Assembly (NCBI GenBank): GCA_010094025.1 | Contig: ML991844.1 | Location: 80,310-144,309, forward strand | From: Viridothelium virens | Taxonomy: Eukaryota > Ascomycota > Dothideomycetes > Trypetheliales > Trypetheliaceae | DNA length: 64,000 nucleotides | Direction: 5' to 3' | Part shown: positions 1-11,873 of the stretch, one piece after another | Layout: each line of letters begins with the position of its first letter | How positions within the stretch are numbered: position 1 is the stretch's first letter | Notes under the pieces: generated by a model | The model's input: only the letters and a program-made list of their open reading frames with translations | What the model was told of the DNA's origin: nothing | Databases searched by the model: none | Translations under genes and position numbers: made by a program

Positions 1-138
1 TGCAACGACTTGGAAGCCTTTGACGTGAGCCAGTGTAAGAATCTAACAAGGTGGCTTGAAGCTGGCGGTGTTCAGCGGAAAGGGGGGGCAATCAAGTTTG
101 AGACGGTGGCAGATGGGAAGTGGAGAGTTCATCGGTGA
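1..138 (+). CDS. 3' end of an unidentified protein-coding gene (partial)
   Basis: Frame 1 is open from the window edge to a TGA at 136-138, giving a 45-residue C-terminal fragment with balanced composition (N-L-T-R-W-L-E-A-G-G and F-E-T-V-A-D-G-K-W-R-V). The start lies outside the window. I do not recognise the family, and the fragment has no diagnostic motif. The codon use looks coding, and the stop is followed by non-coding sequence. Confidence 0.45.
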   Translation, partial: CNDLEAFDVSQCKNLTRWLEAGGVQRKGGAIKFETVADGKWRVHR

Positions 139-953
139 CGGGTCGGTGAGTTCACGAATTGATGGACGTCGCTCCCTCGCATTCTTTTTCAAGGGATCGA
201 GTCACGATTTCCGGCCTTTCGCTCTGCATTCGTAGGCGTTTAGTCATGTTTTTTCAATGTCGATCGCAAGATACCAAATTCTGTCGCTTTCGGAGTACAA
301 TGCATAGCGTGGTGTCGAAGATTATGGTTCAGTCGGGCGTCGAATTTTGGAAAAATAAAATCTAGTTATACCAAGGATTGTATTGCCTATCCTATAAGCT
401 CGGGCAAATCGGACCGCTGAAGCAGCTTCTGAAAGCATTACAAACTCACTGGATAGTCTAAATCGATCATGCTTTTGAAGTCACGAGTCCTGCATATGGA
501 TTTCACCCACCGCTAGAAAACGTATCCACTTAGTCCCGGGAATGCGATTGGAAGCAGGGTAGTGGTGCGTCGATTTGACACACCTTTAATATGAACTCAT
601 CTCAGCAGAAGGATGTACTGAGATAGATTCAACAGCATCGGGTCACGGCCCGCAACTTGGAGTCCCCGAGCCCATAACATCTTCATCAACTTTCTTGAAT
701 AGAGCCTCGATAAAGACTATGATTTTTGTAGGGGAAAAGAAAAGGGCTTTCATCGGTCATATTTGGTCGTCCGTAGCTTTGGGCTTGCACGTAACTGCTG
801 TTTCAATTTATACTTGATATACTCTACTGTTCAACGTGAAGTGGTTTGAGATTACGAACGGTCACAAAGACGCACCCATCTAAATTCTAGTATAACTCTC
901 CTAGCATCTCAAGCTAAATACCTCTGCATCTATGTCTATTTATCCGCCTGTCC
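139..953. other. intergenic region, nothing recognised
   Basis: This stretch lies between the partial gene at the left edge and the 3' end of the alcohol dehydrogenase on the other strand, so the two genes converge here. Short open frames occur, but none has family motifs or plausible splice structure. It probably holds two 3' UTRs. Confidence 0.5.
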
Positions 954-2126
954 TCATAGCTTCGCGTTCACATTGACTTCGTTTACCAAGGTATACCTGT
1001 ACCTAGGTTTTCCTTCCTCAAAGTCGACTACTGCCTGATTTGCTTCCTTTAACGGTCGCTCTTGAATCCAAGGCCTGACCTGCTTATCTGCCGCTAGCTT
1101 CAACATATCCTCAATCTCTTTTGGAGTCCCGATCGTCGATCCCCCGATCTTAGCCCCCTTCTGGATCAAGGCAAAAGCGTTGAATCCAGGCATCCGATCT
1201 TCTGGAGCACCCACCTGGATGAACTGACCTCGAATCCGGAGCAATTGGAGGTATTTCTGCAACGGCATATTCGGGCTGGACACAGTACAGATAATAACGT
1301 CCAAACTTCGTGCATGCCGCTTGTTCCAGCCTTCGTCCTGATCAATGGCGATGAAATCATCTGCACCCATCTTCTTCGCATCCTCCATCTTGGCGTTGGT
1401 GCGCGATAGGGCAATGACCTTGTCACAGCCTAATGCCTTTGCCCAGAGAAGACCAAAGTGGCCAAGGCCCCCGATACCGATGATGCCAACGCGTTTGCCT
1501 GGACCTGCGCCATTATGGACAAGCGGGGCAAAAGTGGTAATCCCCCCACACAGCATTGGTGCAGCTTCAGCGCTAGGAATAACGCCTGGAATGGGGATCA
1601 CAAAATGACCAGGACCGCGCCAGTAGTTTCCGTAACCACCGTAGGTTTTCCCTATTACCTCCCCAGTATTCCGATTCTTGTATTGAGCATTGTAAGTAGG
1701 CGTCATATCGGCGCAGTAGCATTCGAGACCAGAGCTACACTCTTCGCAATCGGGTTTTAGACACGAGGACGATTGCGCCCCAACTCCGACGCGATCACCA
1801 ACTTTAATGCCTTTTTCTACCTGGGAGCCGACGCGGACGGCATGGCCAACGATTTCGTGACCGACACAGCAGGGGTACAGGGTTGGTCCCCAGCCAGAGC
1901 GGAGCTGGATAGATGGTCAATTTCTCATCTTCCATGGTTGGAGAAGGAAACGGTTACCCAGACGTACAGTGTGAATATCGGTACCACAGATACCGCAATG
2001 GGTAATGCGAATCTCGACATCGGTCTCTTCCCATTGTTTAGGCTCGTATGCTTGCCAGACCATTTTGCCTTGGCCAGCAGAAGGATCAAGGCCCATCCAG
2101 CCTTCGTACTTTGGTACAGTATGCAT
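954..2126 (-). CDS. zinc-dependent NADP(H) alcohol dehydrogenase, ADH6/cinnamyl-alcohol-dehydrogenase type
   Basis: Two exons (2126-1968 and 1904-954) are joined across a 63-nt GTACGT...CAG intron and give 369 aa, the usual length for this medium-chain dehydrogenase family. The splice joins GICGTDIHT to LRSGWGP, a family hallmark. Visible features are the catalytic-zinc residues C47 and H69-E70 (GHE), a cysteine cluster at about 101-117 for the structural zinc, and the Rossmann motif GIGGLGHFG at 196-204. Family members reduce aldehydes to alcohols with NADPH in the cytosol; the physiological substrate is not predictable here. The ATG at 2126 opens MHTVPKYEGW, which aligns with the normal N-terminus. 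It is divergent from the next gene, with about 600 bp between starts. Confidence 0.93.
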
Positions 2127-2727
2127 GCTGTATGGGTGAAGCCGGGAAGAGATCGAACGCGTTCAACTGTGGAGGTAAGTGAAAGGCAAGGCAATTCTTC
2201 TTCTTGGGAAGCTGGCGCTTCTTATCGCCTGGAATTAAAATCATGACGGAGATTATTTTGATCCACACGTGGTGGATTTTCGAAGTGTGAGAGTAACCCT
2301 GGTACCTTAGATATATGTACTACCTTACGGGCAGGAGCAACGTGATGGCGCGAAGGGAACCTACGAACTAGGTAGGCGTGGTAGGTAGGGGGGGGTACGA
2401 ATTGCTCGACGTCACTGTCTTCGGGAAGCTGTGGGGAATCACGGGAATGCACCGCCATGGAGTTTACGTCATTTGGCCCTTCCAGGAGCGTGCAGATGGA
2501 TGCAGGCGGGTCGCATATTGGGAAGCCAGCCATTGGTCTGCCAAGTGGCAGCGGGCGACATGCACCACTCACAAGGCAGAAAGACACAGTGGCGCCAAGC
2601 CGCAATTGTCGCATTCCTCCTTGACCTGCTTTCCGTTCCGTATCAAGATTGCTCGACTTATCTCGTCATATTGTCTCTCCCAGGGTGGTTCCGACAGACC
2701 CTTCATCCCAGCCCTGTACTTCTCCTC
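2127..2727. promoter_or_regulatory. shared upstream region of two divergent genes
   Basis: This is about 600 bp between the ADH start (-) and the inferred start of the glycine-zipper gene (+). It must contain both promoters. I see no defined operator or canonical TATA box. The open frames here look like chance or antisense frames. Confidence 0.4.
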
Positions 2728-3899
2728 ATGGCTGCCGCCTTTGCTGTACGATCGCTTTAAAGCTCCTAAGCATACTCTTCCGAAGCCCCATCGTTGACTC
2801 TCATCCGTAGGAACTTGGTTTCACGGCCTTCGACAAAATCTCCGACCGCTATCACGACCAAATCTACGACAAGGCCGGCGAACTTCCCCGCAAAATCGTC
2901 AGAAAGAAGAAAACTACTACGCAGGGTCGCAAGCGTTCATCTTCCCAGCCTGCTCGGCAAGAGGTGACCTACGACTACGACGAACAAGCGCCTGAACGAT
3001 CGCGCGAGTTAAAAGAAGAAGACTGGGAGGCGGTAGACGACCGCCGTGATCGTCGCCGTAGTCGTGAAGGCTATTTACCAAGAAAAGCTATGACCGAAAC
3101 GCCATACGGTCGCAATGGGAGCACCGACGCTGGTTATGACCAGCGCGGGCCCCCAGCTTACGACACTTACGGTGTTCCACCACAGGCAGCGCGTGGCGGT
3201 CCAGAGGTATTACATACTTCTTCCCTTCTTCCACTCCTGCAAATTCCCATCAAATCAGCCAGTCTTACGGATTCCTAGGAGTATGCGCGTGGCTATCAAG
3301 GCGAAATGCGCAACTATGATCCAGCCGTCGCGGCTGCTGCAGGTGGAGCCGCTGCCTACGCCAGCAACTATGCCCCCAACACTGGCCGCAGAGCACATGA
3401 CGACTATTATCGGCGCGGCTCGGATGAGTACTCCTACTCAAACCCGGACCGACGGGATCCCTACGACAGGCGCTATGATGACCACAGCGGACGCCGTGAC
3501 GAATCCGAACCATCGTACTCCTCGCGCCAGCGCGATCAATCCCGCGGCCGTCGAGAGCGCAAAGCGAAGCGTGGCGAAGGTGAAAAGTCGCGTCCGCGTA
3601 GCCCCAGCGCATTCCGGAAAGTCATGGATGACAATTTCGACACATCGGAGAAGGGTGCAGCAGCGGGACTGGCGGGTGCGCTCGTGGGCGGCATCGCGGG
3701 CAAGAAGTTCGGCGATGACAGCATGTTGGCTACCATCGTTGGGGCTGCTGTGGGGGGTATTGGCGCAAATGCACTAGAATATCAGTGGAAGAAGCGGCAA
3801 GATCACAAAGAGGCAGGGCGGAGCAGGAAGGACGTATATGCGTATGGTGGTGGGTACGACGACGGGAAATATGAGAGGAGGAGAAGACGGAGTCGGTAG
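2728..3899 (+). CDS. basic, Arg/Asp/Tyr-rich protein with a glycine zipper
   Basis: A three-exon model (2728-2745, 2811-3206, 3279-3899) gives 344 aa with all phases in register. The introns are 65 nt (GTACGA...GTAG) and 72 nt (GTATTA...CTAG). The first 6-codon exon is the weakest part; frame and coding character are clear from 2811 on. The N-terminal two-thirds is rich in R, D, Y and S (YDDHSGRRDESEPSYSSRQR-like) and probably disordered. Near residues 262-306 there is a Gly/Ala-rich hydrophobic stretch with repeated GxxxG spacing (GLAGALVGGIAGKKFGDD and VGAAVGGIGANALE), a glycine-zipper hairpin of the kind found in small membrane-inserting proteins. A basic RRRRRSR tail ends it. The function is unknown. 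Such fungal proteins are usually annotated as glycine-zipper or hypothetical. Confidence 0.75.
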
Positions 3900-4700
3900 A
3901 GAAAGATATCTGTTCAGGCTACGAATCTGGGCTTGTGCGAGGGGAGCGGATAGCGGAATTCCATATTTCCTAAGTAGGATCTACGAGATATGACTGGATC
4001 TCCTTCCCAGGTCCCCATAGTGGATCTGTACTATGTCCCTCTTTGATTCCTTTCGGGGTTATCACAGTCTCTTCCTCTATCGAAAGAAAAATCCGCGCAT
4101 ATACTCTATCTAATTACGACAATCACGATTTTCTTAGCATTTTGCAGCACCATGGATTTTCTATTCGGGCCGTTTGGGAATCTTCAAACTTTTCACTTGT
4201 ATCAGTTCAGCTGCTCTAAATTAATGAGGACATGCTATGATCTATCGTTCTTCCGCAAACCAGGGCTTTGAAAACAACACATGGAAAAACATGGTCAGTT
4301 CAATGTGTTGGAAAAGAAACCCAGGGAGATGTTGCTGTATTCTTCTAATTCAAGGATACCAGGGATATCACGATCAACGAAGCATATTCTTGCTTTATCA
4401 GTATCTATGATGTTTTGACGACCGTCGACTGTGTCTTATCCAGTCTGATATTAGCTTCAAACACAGTGGCTAAAGAAGAGCAAACCGAAGTCGCACCAGC
4501 ATTGAGGATCAGGGGATCATTCTACACGTCGTTGCCCCCTCGAAGCAGACATGAAGAGCTGGCGCCTGACGATAGGGATGCATCCCCATGAGCGAGATAC
4601 ATTCTCCAAGGTTTGGTTGACGAGTAGCCAAAATCGAGGATCCAAGATCGAAGATCCAAGATCGAAGGTCTTCGGAATCAATGATTGGCACCGACCGACT
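3900..4700. other. intergenic region between convergent genes
   Basis: About 800 bp between the glycine-zipper gene and the 3' end of the methyltransferase, with no supported gene. The only local structure is a short direct repeat of about 14 nt (GATCCAAGATCGAA) near 4640-4672. Confidence 0.4.
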
Positions 4701-6102
4701 TCACGGTTTACGGGCGTACACAGCACGACTGTGACAAAGATTAGGTGCAAAGCTCGCTGCACATGTCAAGGAGAAAGCAAGGCTACAACTTACTACTCCT
4801 GCCAGACATGCGTTTTCCGATCCCTCAATTCCTTCCTCACCTGCCCTAAAAAGTCTTGTACCTCCTCATAACTCCATTTCAATTGCCGTGTATACAATGC
4901 CATAACCCACCCCTCCATTCCTTCTTCCCAATTAAGCAAATTCCACCTTCCCAACTCTTTCAATTTTGGGTCCGAGCTCCAGGGTCCCAGAGGCCAGACG
5001 AAACGCTTTTCGACAACGTCTACAAAACCAGCGTCTCGGATCTTCGTGGCCATCTCCTCACAGATGCGCATCGTTTTGCCAAAGTGATCGGAGGCACTGT
5101 AGAAGGCGGCGGTCCAGCGGTGAAAGACGGAGCTGGTAGGAAGAGGGGGCCCGGTGCCTTGGATATGGACGGAGCATTCAAGCTGTTCAAGGTAGCCACC
5201 AGGAACGAGGTGGCTGGGGTGGTCCTGGTCAGTTGTTGATAATGTTTCGTTCTAGTCGACTTGTGTGCAGGGAGGAGCTTTTCGCAACAGGAACAAGGGG
5301 TATGTGCGTAAACGGGGACAAGGGCGCCACGCACTCGTAACATTGCTTGTACAGTGCCGGCCAGTCCGGTATACTGGCCATTAAGACACGAATGTGAACA
5401 AAGTCAAAATGGTCTTTCGGGTATGTCCATTCACTAACACAATCGTCGACCTCGAAATGGACATTGGGGGGCTTATCTTCAGCTTGGATGGGCGAGAGGT
5501 CGGTTCCTTGCATGCTGTTAGGGCCAATTCCTTACTCCTCTATCGGATGACCATAATTGTAGGATTTACCTATGATTTCTGCGTTGGGAAATTTGTCGCC
5601 CATGTCTCTATGAAGTTGAAGTCAGCGCTCAGACTTGGAAATGGCTTCATATCTGTCTCACATGGCCCATATTCCAGTTCCAGTGCCAATATCGATGATT
5701 CGTTTCGGATTTTGGATCGGTGCTAAGTAGAGTTGATTATCCAGAGTTAGAAGCATGAGATGGTGCCTGGAGGCAAAGTTTATTAGTACAAGGCTATTGA
5801 AGTTTTAGCTATTTTGTCGATTCGCCTACGTAAGAGCTTCGTGATCATTCGACTGCTCATCGTTGGGCTGCCAGTATTCTCCATCCCCTGCATTTCGTGA
5901 GCAAGAGCAGGCACAATGATTGCAGAGATAGACCAACGAAAAGCATGATACCGTCTGCCATTCTCATAACGATAGTGGGTAATGGTAGAGGCTAAGGTTC
6001 GTCCCCTCCGGAATTGTTAGCTACCTCTAAGGAAACGTGGCACCTTCCATACATACGAGATGAGACTTTCATGATCTGGCCGTCCATCAGCGTAGCGATC
6101 AT
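4701..6102 (-). CDS. LaeA-like SAM-dependent methyltransferase
   Basis: Eight exons run 6102-6057, 5991-5938, 5887-5830, 5766-5662, 5607-5570, 5506-5335, 5213-4794 and 4728-4701. They sum to 921 nt, or 306 aa, with every phase consistent. The spliced protein reads YRYENGRRYHAFRDGEYW, PNDEQ, then HHLMLLTLDNQLYLAPI, then the SAM-binding motif I DIGTGTGIWAID at 78-89, GTDLSPIQ, the acidic motif region FEVDD, VPGGYLEQLE, and a C-terminal VYARKP. This is the layout of the TAM/LaeA-like methyltransferases common in Pezizomycotina. LaeA itself is a nuclear regulator of secondary metabolism; most paralogues have no known substrate. The last intron (GTAAGT, CCTAAT branch site, CACAG) restores the family C-terminus; without it the frame would stop early at 4793. 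The 5' exon and the GTTGGT donor at 5937 are the least certain parts. Confidence 0.85.
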
Positions 6103-8225
6103 CCTGCCATCACTCAGTAAAATGCACAGAGATTGGAATAGTGGGGAATACAATTGGAATTTCCACACGTTCGTTAGAGTCCATGGCCGCCTTCATGGTT
6201 GAGGTTCTTTGATACGGCGGTACCGCGGGATGTGGCTTGACTCATATGGCCATTTCCTGGGAAGTAGGCCATTAATTGGCCCCTCCTGAAAGTCTGCCTT
6301 GAGTGGGGCTATCAAAGCCGATCATAATCAGTAGCGTTTGGCGATAACCGAACGCAGAATCAGATGAGGTTAGTGCATCGCAGATTGAGAATGAGACGAT
6401 GATTCCAGATTTACTCTGAGCTCCGTACACAGGTTTACGAAAAAGGTACGGAACAATTAGGTACTTGGTTCCGGAATGGAAAAGTAAAGGGCGAAATACA
6501 CTATTGTGGGACGTAGAAATCATCAAACCCCTAAAAAGTTCTTCACTTACAAGGCTGGAGATGACAGCCGGATATAAAGAGCCTCACTCAATCTGCATAG
6601 AGCGACTGATCTCCCTTTTGCCTTGATGAGAAGCCTGCGGTAGTTTCCAGAACTTCTTGTAGGGTGTTCTTGAAACGTAGGATGGTGTTCTTGGCGTGTG
6701 CAGAGGGTGAATTTCTCTGCGCAGTCAAGAGCTAAGTGTACTAAGGTAGGCACGAAGAAGGCGGATACGATGTAATATCGTACAGTGCCGTACATCCTAA
6801 TCCCAGCTCCACAGCCTCGGATCGCCTCAATTGACAATCGCTCTCCGCCACGCCGGTAGCGAAGCTCCAGGACAGAGGGTTCCGGTCTCGCTAGAGATTG
6901 TCAAGCCAGGCACAGCAAGAGGCTCTGTCTATCTCTCAACATGGCTATCACACTGTCCGTTCAAGAGACGATTTGACGGTGCGACGTTGAGCCTTTGTAC
7001 CACACTGCAAGTGCAAAAAAACGCCCTTGGCTTGCTTGTTCCAGGCGCTCACTGGCACAATCGCACCATCCTTTTCCCCCTCCTCCAAGTGCCGAGCTTC
7101 AGGAGCGCTGGACTGTACGCTACTGTATGCGCTTGCCTACCGCACCAATCCGGACAGCTTCTTGAGGGTCGGATGAGCCTGCCGATATGCAATTTCCTCG
7201 AACGGGTTCGGTTCACCGCGCTTCAGGATACATAAATTCGGGGGGTCTGCAGCATTTCCTCATCAAGGCCATCTTCGATCCATTCTGCGGAGATGACCGC
7301 TTTGGCGCGACCACTTTGGCTCACGGAACCGCCAAAGGTGTCAGACAAGACCAGTATGGCCCATGCGACCGATCGCACCTGGTTGAGGAAGGTACCAAGC
7401 AACAGGGAAATCATCTTTTGGTGCAGTCGCGCGTCTTTTACCGAGAGAAAGGGACTGGCCCCAACGCCTGCATAGGTAGTGGCATGAACCGGGACCATGG
7501 CCTGCACTTTATGGCCAACTAAGCTTAAGGAGTCGCATATGCCGGCAAAGTCTATGTACGATTTCAACCTCATAGACTGCATGCTGCATAATGGAGCGCA
7601 TACGAAGATGCTGACGGATGTCGGTGAGCGAAGCTTACAAGAAGTACAGAGTACAGGCATCAAGAGGCCGACTGAGCCTAGTGTGTGTAACAGAAGGAGA
7701 GGAGACATTGAATGGTAATTAGCATTAGGTCGCAATTACAGATTCAATTAGGGCTCGCCATGACCGTAAAGGAAGGACAGCCATCTCGAAGACTCCCTAC
7801 CACCGCGAGCAGCTGTACTGCATGGCCAGCTTTTGATTACACTACCTCATGCGAGCCAAAGTCCGACTAACTGGCGATCCGTGAGCCATTTCACGACACC
7901 GCCATATCTCGACCAATCCATCTTCTCCGTCCTGCATTATATTTGATGCAGCCTTTAAGACGTGGAACTGGAGCAAGCCAATCGCTTCCGCCGAAAGAAA
8001 TGAGCAAGGTGCGCCGGTCGCTATGTCACAGCCGTGCCGCCAACGCCATGTATGGTGTCCCTGGCCTTCTCATCAAGCCATGAAAGAAAGAAAATGCAAA
8101 GTGCAGACTTGACGTGGCTATTCTTTTAGATAAGCCAACCATCGGAAAGAAGCAAAGCGAAAACGCCATCCTTGGCCACCTTTGCGTCGCCCACGCGCGT
8201 TACGCCGTCCTGTCCTATTGTAACC
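6103..8225. other. 2.1-kb region without a supported gene
   Basis: The region lies between the methyltransferase start and the 3' end of the ABC transporter. The longest frame is a 170-codon open frame on the minus strand (7735-7223, opening at an ATT or similar non-ATG codon in part), with hydrophobic patches but no recognisable motif. Smaller minus-strand frames at 6837-6547 and 6526-6272 likewise show no family signature, and I could not join them into a convincing spliced gene. It may hold a lineage-specific or decayed gene. Confidence 0.3.
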
Positions 8226-11183
8226 TTACTTGAGCCCATCCCCATGCTCCGTGTTCCCCTTTTTGGATATGGAAGATGATGCTCTCCTTTGCCCTTCCCT
8301 CGATCGCACTTCCTTTTCGTCCTCACTGGTCGGACTCGAGCTCCCGCTACCCATCCCATCTCCTACGACCCCGTCTCTTGATTCTTTCCGCAACCTTTCC
8401 GCCTTGTCTTTCAGGACTCGAGCTTCTTCGGCGGCCCGTTGCGCCCGTACCTGTTTCTTCCACATGGTTGCATAGCGGCCTTTTCTTGCGAGGAGCTGCT
8501 CATGATTGCCCTGTTCCGCAACCTTGCCTTCGTGTAGCACAAGAATCTGATCAGCCATAGTAATTGTACTGAGGCGATGGGCAATGACCAGCATGGTTCG
8601 GCCTTCAGCAAGAGTGGTGAGTGCCTCCTGGATGTGTTCTTCAGTCTCAGTATCCAATGCTGCGGTGGCCTCATCAAGCAGGATAATACGCGGATTCTTG
8701 AGGATAGTGCGCGCAATGGCTACTCTTTGCTTTTCGCCTCCGGATAGACGCAGACCACGTTCCCCAACTTTGGTTTGATAGCCATCTGGAAAGCCAAGTA
8801 TCTTCTCGTGTATGCTGGCAGCACGACATGCCTCATGTACATCTTCTTCAGTTGCGCTGGGGTTTGCATATTTTAGATTGTACATGAGCGTTTCATTGAA
8901 TAGGACGGTGTCCTGTGGAACCACACCGATGTGCCTTCGAAGGGATTCGATTGTCACGTCCTGAACATCCTCTCTATCCACGAGAATTCTTCCCGACTTC
9001 GCGTCGTAGAACCGAAAAAGAAGTCTGAAGACGGTTGATTTGCCTCCCCCTGACTCACCGACTAGAGCCGTCGTTGTGCCGGGTGGGCAGTGAAATTCGA
9101 GGCCGGAAAGTGCTGGCTTTCGTTCATCGTACGCAAATTGTACGTCTTGGAAGTGAATATCGCCCTCACAGGATGTCTTTTGTTGAGCTGTTGGGCTGTC
9201 GACAACCGTCGGCTCTTCCTTGAATAATTCCAACATTCGCTCCGAGTTGATCATGGCCGATTGAATCAAACGATAAAATGTACCAAAGAAGTTGAGTGGT
9301 CCTTGCAGTTGGGCAAAATATGTCAATAGCGACACGAACTTGCCGACTCTTCGCTGACCCGAAGTGACTTGATATGCGGCGATAAAACACGCGACCATGA
9401 GGCCTACCATGAAAACCAAGTTCTGCGTCACATTCATCAAGTTGAGGGAGAACAGTACATGGTACTCGGCCCTCTGATATTTGCTAACCGCTTCTCGGTA
9501 ACGATTGAATTCGTAATCTTCAGCGTTGAAGTACTTCACCGTCTCATATGAAACCATGGAATCGTTCCTGATTCATGTCAATACTACTGAACTGTGAGCA
9601 GTTGGGTACTTTTGAAAGACTGACTTAACTGCATCCTCTTCTCTGTCGGCATTGACCATTTGACGACGTATCTCTGCACGCCATTGGGCCAGGCGAATTG
9701 TGAGATAAATATACCAGAAAGTCACGACGGCTACAACAAGGGCATAGTATGCATCGAATTCGATGAGAAAGTAAGCAATGGCCACGCCTAAATCGACGAG
9801 CATGGGGACCACCTGGAAAGTCACTTGTTCGAGGAATGTATTAATGGAATTGCCCTTTCCCAGAGCAGAGAGAACTTCACCAGTCTTTTTGCCCAGGTGA
9901 AAATCTAGACTCAACCCGTGAACATGTTCGAACGCCGCCACGGAAAGCTCACGGTACGAGTATTGGCTGATAGGAATCCATAGGGTAGACCGGAGAGCTC
10001 CGAGAAGTCCATTGCTTCCTTGAAGCAGTCGATAGAGGATGTAAAGACAAATTGCATCCCAAGGCATACGCACTGGCCCATTTTCTCCCGAAAGGTCGTC
10101 GGTTATTACTCCGACTTGATAAGGCACCAGTACGTTGATACCGCGCTGCAAAATAACAATGACGAAGCATATCACCACCAAGACCTGTAGTTTTCTATCC
10201 TTGGAAGGCCACAGATAGGGGAAAAACACCGAGTAACTCCGAAGGTATTCCCACCAACTCCGTGAAGGTGTGGAGGTTGGTCGACTCCATCCAGCTGGGG
10301 CCCCTTCATCATGCGCTTTCTTAGCAGGATGTGGCGCTGAGCCATAGCCATTCGCAGATCCATTCTCGGCGTGATGTTCGCTTAAAAGCCCTGTCGTCTC
10401 CTCAGGATCCTGTACCGAGCTATCTTTGGTCTTCCTCATGCAGGAAACGAAGAGGATGTAAAAGCTTATGATCGCAAGTAGTAAGATTATCCGTAGAATG
10501 TCAATTACGACCTCGGCGATCTCCCATTTCGTCATGTTCCATCTCAATGCTCCACCTCGCGGATTGCCAGCTACGGGTTCGTGATGTTCGCGCGTGTAAA
10601 GAGCCAATGAGGTCGCCAACAGAACGAGCTCCAGAAGTAAGGCCACACTCCAGGTAGCAAGATGCGCTACATTAGGCGAGGGTTTCCCATCGAGCAAAGA
10701 GATGACGAAGAGAGCGTATATGAAAAAGGACCCTATTATGTATATCTAACATTGACAGATTAGCTTTTACCCGGATTGAATTTCGACAATGTCGCTGCGT
10801 ACGGCGTCTGCTTGACCACACCACCACCGTTCTTTGCGCATGATGAGCGCGTGCGCGATGACATTGACGGCATTCGCAATGAAGGTACAAGCAGCGAAGA
10901 CGGATAACCAGTCGAATACCAGTTTCTGAAAACGAGTGAGAGTTGGCACTTCCGTCGAGGCTCTGGGTTTGTTTTGGTTCCTCTGTGGGAGTGGTTTGCC
11001 GCCGGGACCCGTGCCAGTGGGTGTGGGTGAGGTAGTGGACTGATCTTTTCCAGCCGTGAGCAAGCCATAAGCAGTGAATGCTGCAAGGAAAAACAGGAGG
11101 AGGAGGATGGGATAGGCATAGTGAAGGATCTTGAGGGTGCTCCGGGCGCCATGGTGAAGGGTCGAGGCGTCGACGAGGGCCAT
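8226..11183 (-). CDS. HMT1/ATM1-type ABC half-transporter (heavy-metal tolerance family)
   Basis: Three exons (11183-10803, 10745-9625, 9567-8226) give 947 aa in register. Intron 1 (57 nt, GTACGC, GCTAAT branch site, TTAG) joins WWCGQADA to IYIIGSFFIYALF; intron 2 (57 nt, GTCAGT...TCAG) joins EEDAVK to NDSMVSYETVKYFNAE. The order is an N-terminal membrane extension (TMD0, about 1-260), a six-helix ABC transmembrane domain, then a nucleotide-binding domain. That domain has Walker A GESGGGKST at 671-679, signature LSGGEKQR at 775-782, Walker B ILLDEA at about 796-801 and the H-loop IAHRLS with H831. The TMD0 places it with S. pombe Hmt1-like vacuolar half-transporters rather than mitochondrial Atm1. 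The known family role is transport of phytochelatin or glutathione-conjugated metals into the vacuole, probably as a homodimer. A charged tail follows the NBD. It is divergent from RTC1. Confidence 0.92.
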
Positions 11184-11873
11184 GGCGGCGGGTTCTTACA
11201 GACAAGCAGTCGGGGGGAGGGGAGAAGTGGGGAGCAGTTGCACGAGCACGTCCTTTTGGATCATTATAAAGAGAAGGACATGATGGCGAGAGTGACGATG
11301 AGCGGGTACGCCACACTGCAGAGGTGAGGAAGTAGTCGGTATTACTAGTACTAGCAGGAAGCAAGACTAGCTGCTTAGCAAGTTAGCACTTAGGTACACA
11401 GTCGCGAGCGCATGAGGTGATGAGGTGGATGTACCGAGTCGTACTCCGTAGTGCATGTACTCAAGTAGGTAGTCGCGGTCGTGCACATGCAGGCCCACGG
11501 TCTGGACTAGAAGTCACTAGAGGGACTAGAGAAGCGCTACTAATGCCGGTCGCGGGATTGGCCCGCGCTCCTGCGTGTGACTTCCATTTGGACTCCCGAA
11601 TCAGCACCTGACCCTGCAGCTTGGTACTCAGTTCTGTACATTTGAACGTTCCTTCCCACCTCAACCACCAAACAGGATTCTACTAGGCATCAGTCGCGTG
11701 TTCGCCGTGCCTTCCCCGACGCTTTCCGCCAGTTCCTTCTGCAGCCTGTGGCCCGTCGTCGCGCAACCACTGCGGATTTCACAGAGCATGTTGTCGCGCG
11801 CAGCTCATCACCGGCATCAGGCTGCTGCCCTAGTTTGCCAGATTCCTCCATCCTCGTCCTCACCCTCGTAACA
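11184..11873. promoter_or_regulatory. shared upstream region of the ABC transporter and RTC1
   Basis: This is about 690 bp between two divergent start codons and must include both promoters and 5' UTRs. I see no clear regulatory motif beyond pyrimidine-rich tracts near the RTC1 ATG. Confidence 0.4.

Noticed and set aside
2222-2614. 130-codon minus-strand frame upstream of the alcohol dehydrogenase
   Set aside because: It lies in the divergent promoter and is not in frame with the enzyme; the family N-terminus starts at 2126.
6831-7235. 134-codon plus-strand frame
   Set aside because: Composition and context look random; nothing recognisable, and it overlaps the frames on the other strand.
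7223-7735. 170-codon minus-strand open frame
   Set aside because: No motif, no ATG-supported start with family similarity, and no splice partner. Kept only as a note on the gene-free region.
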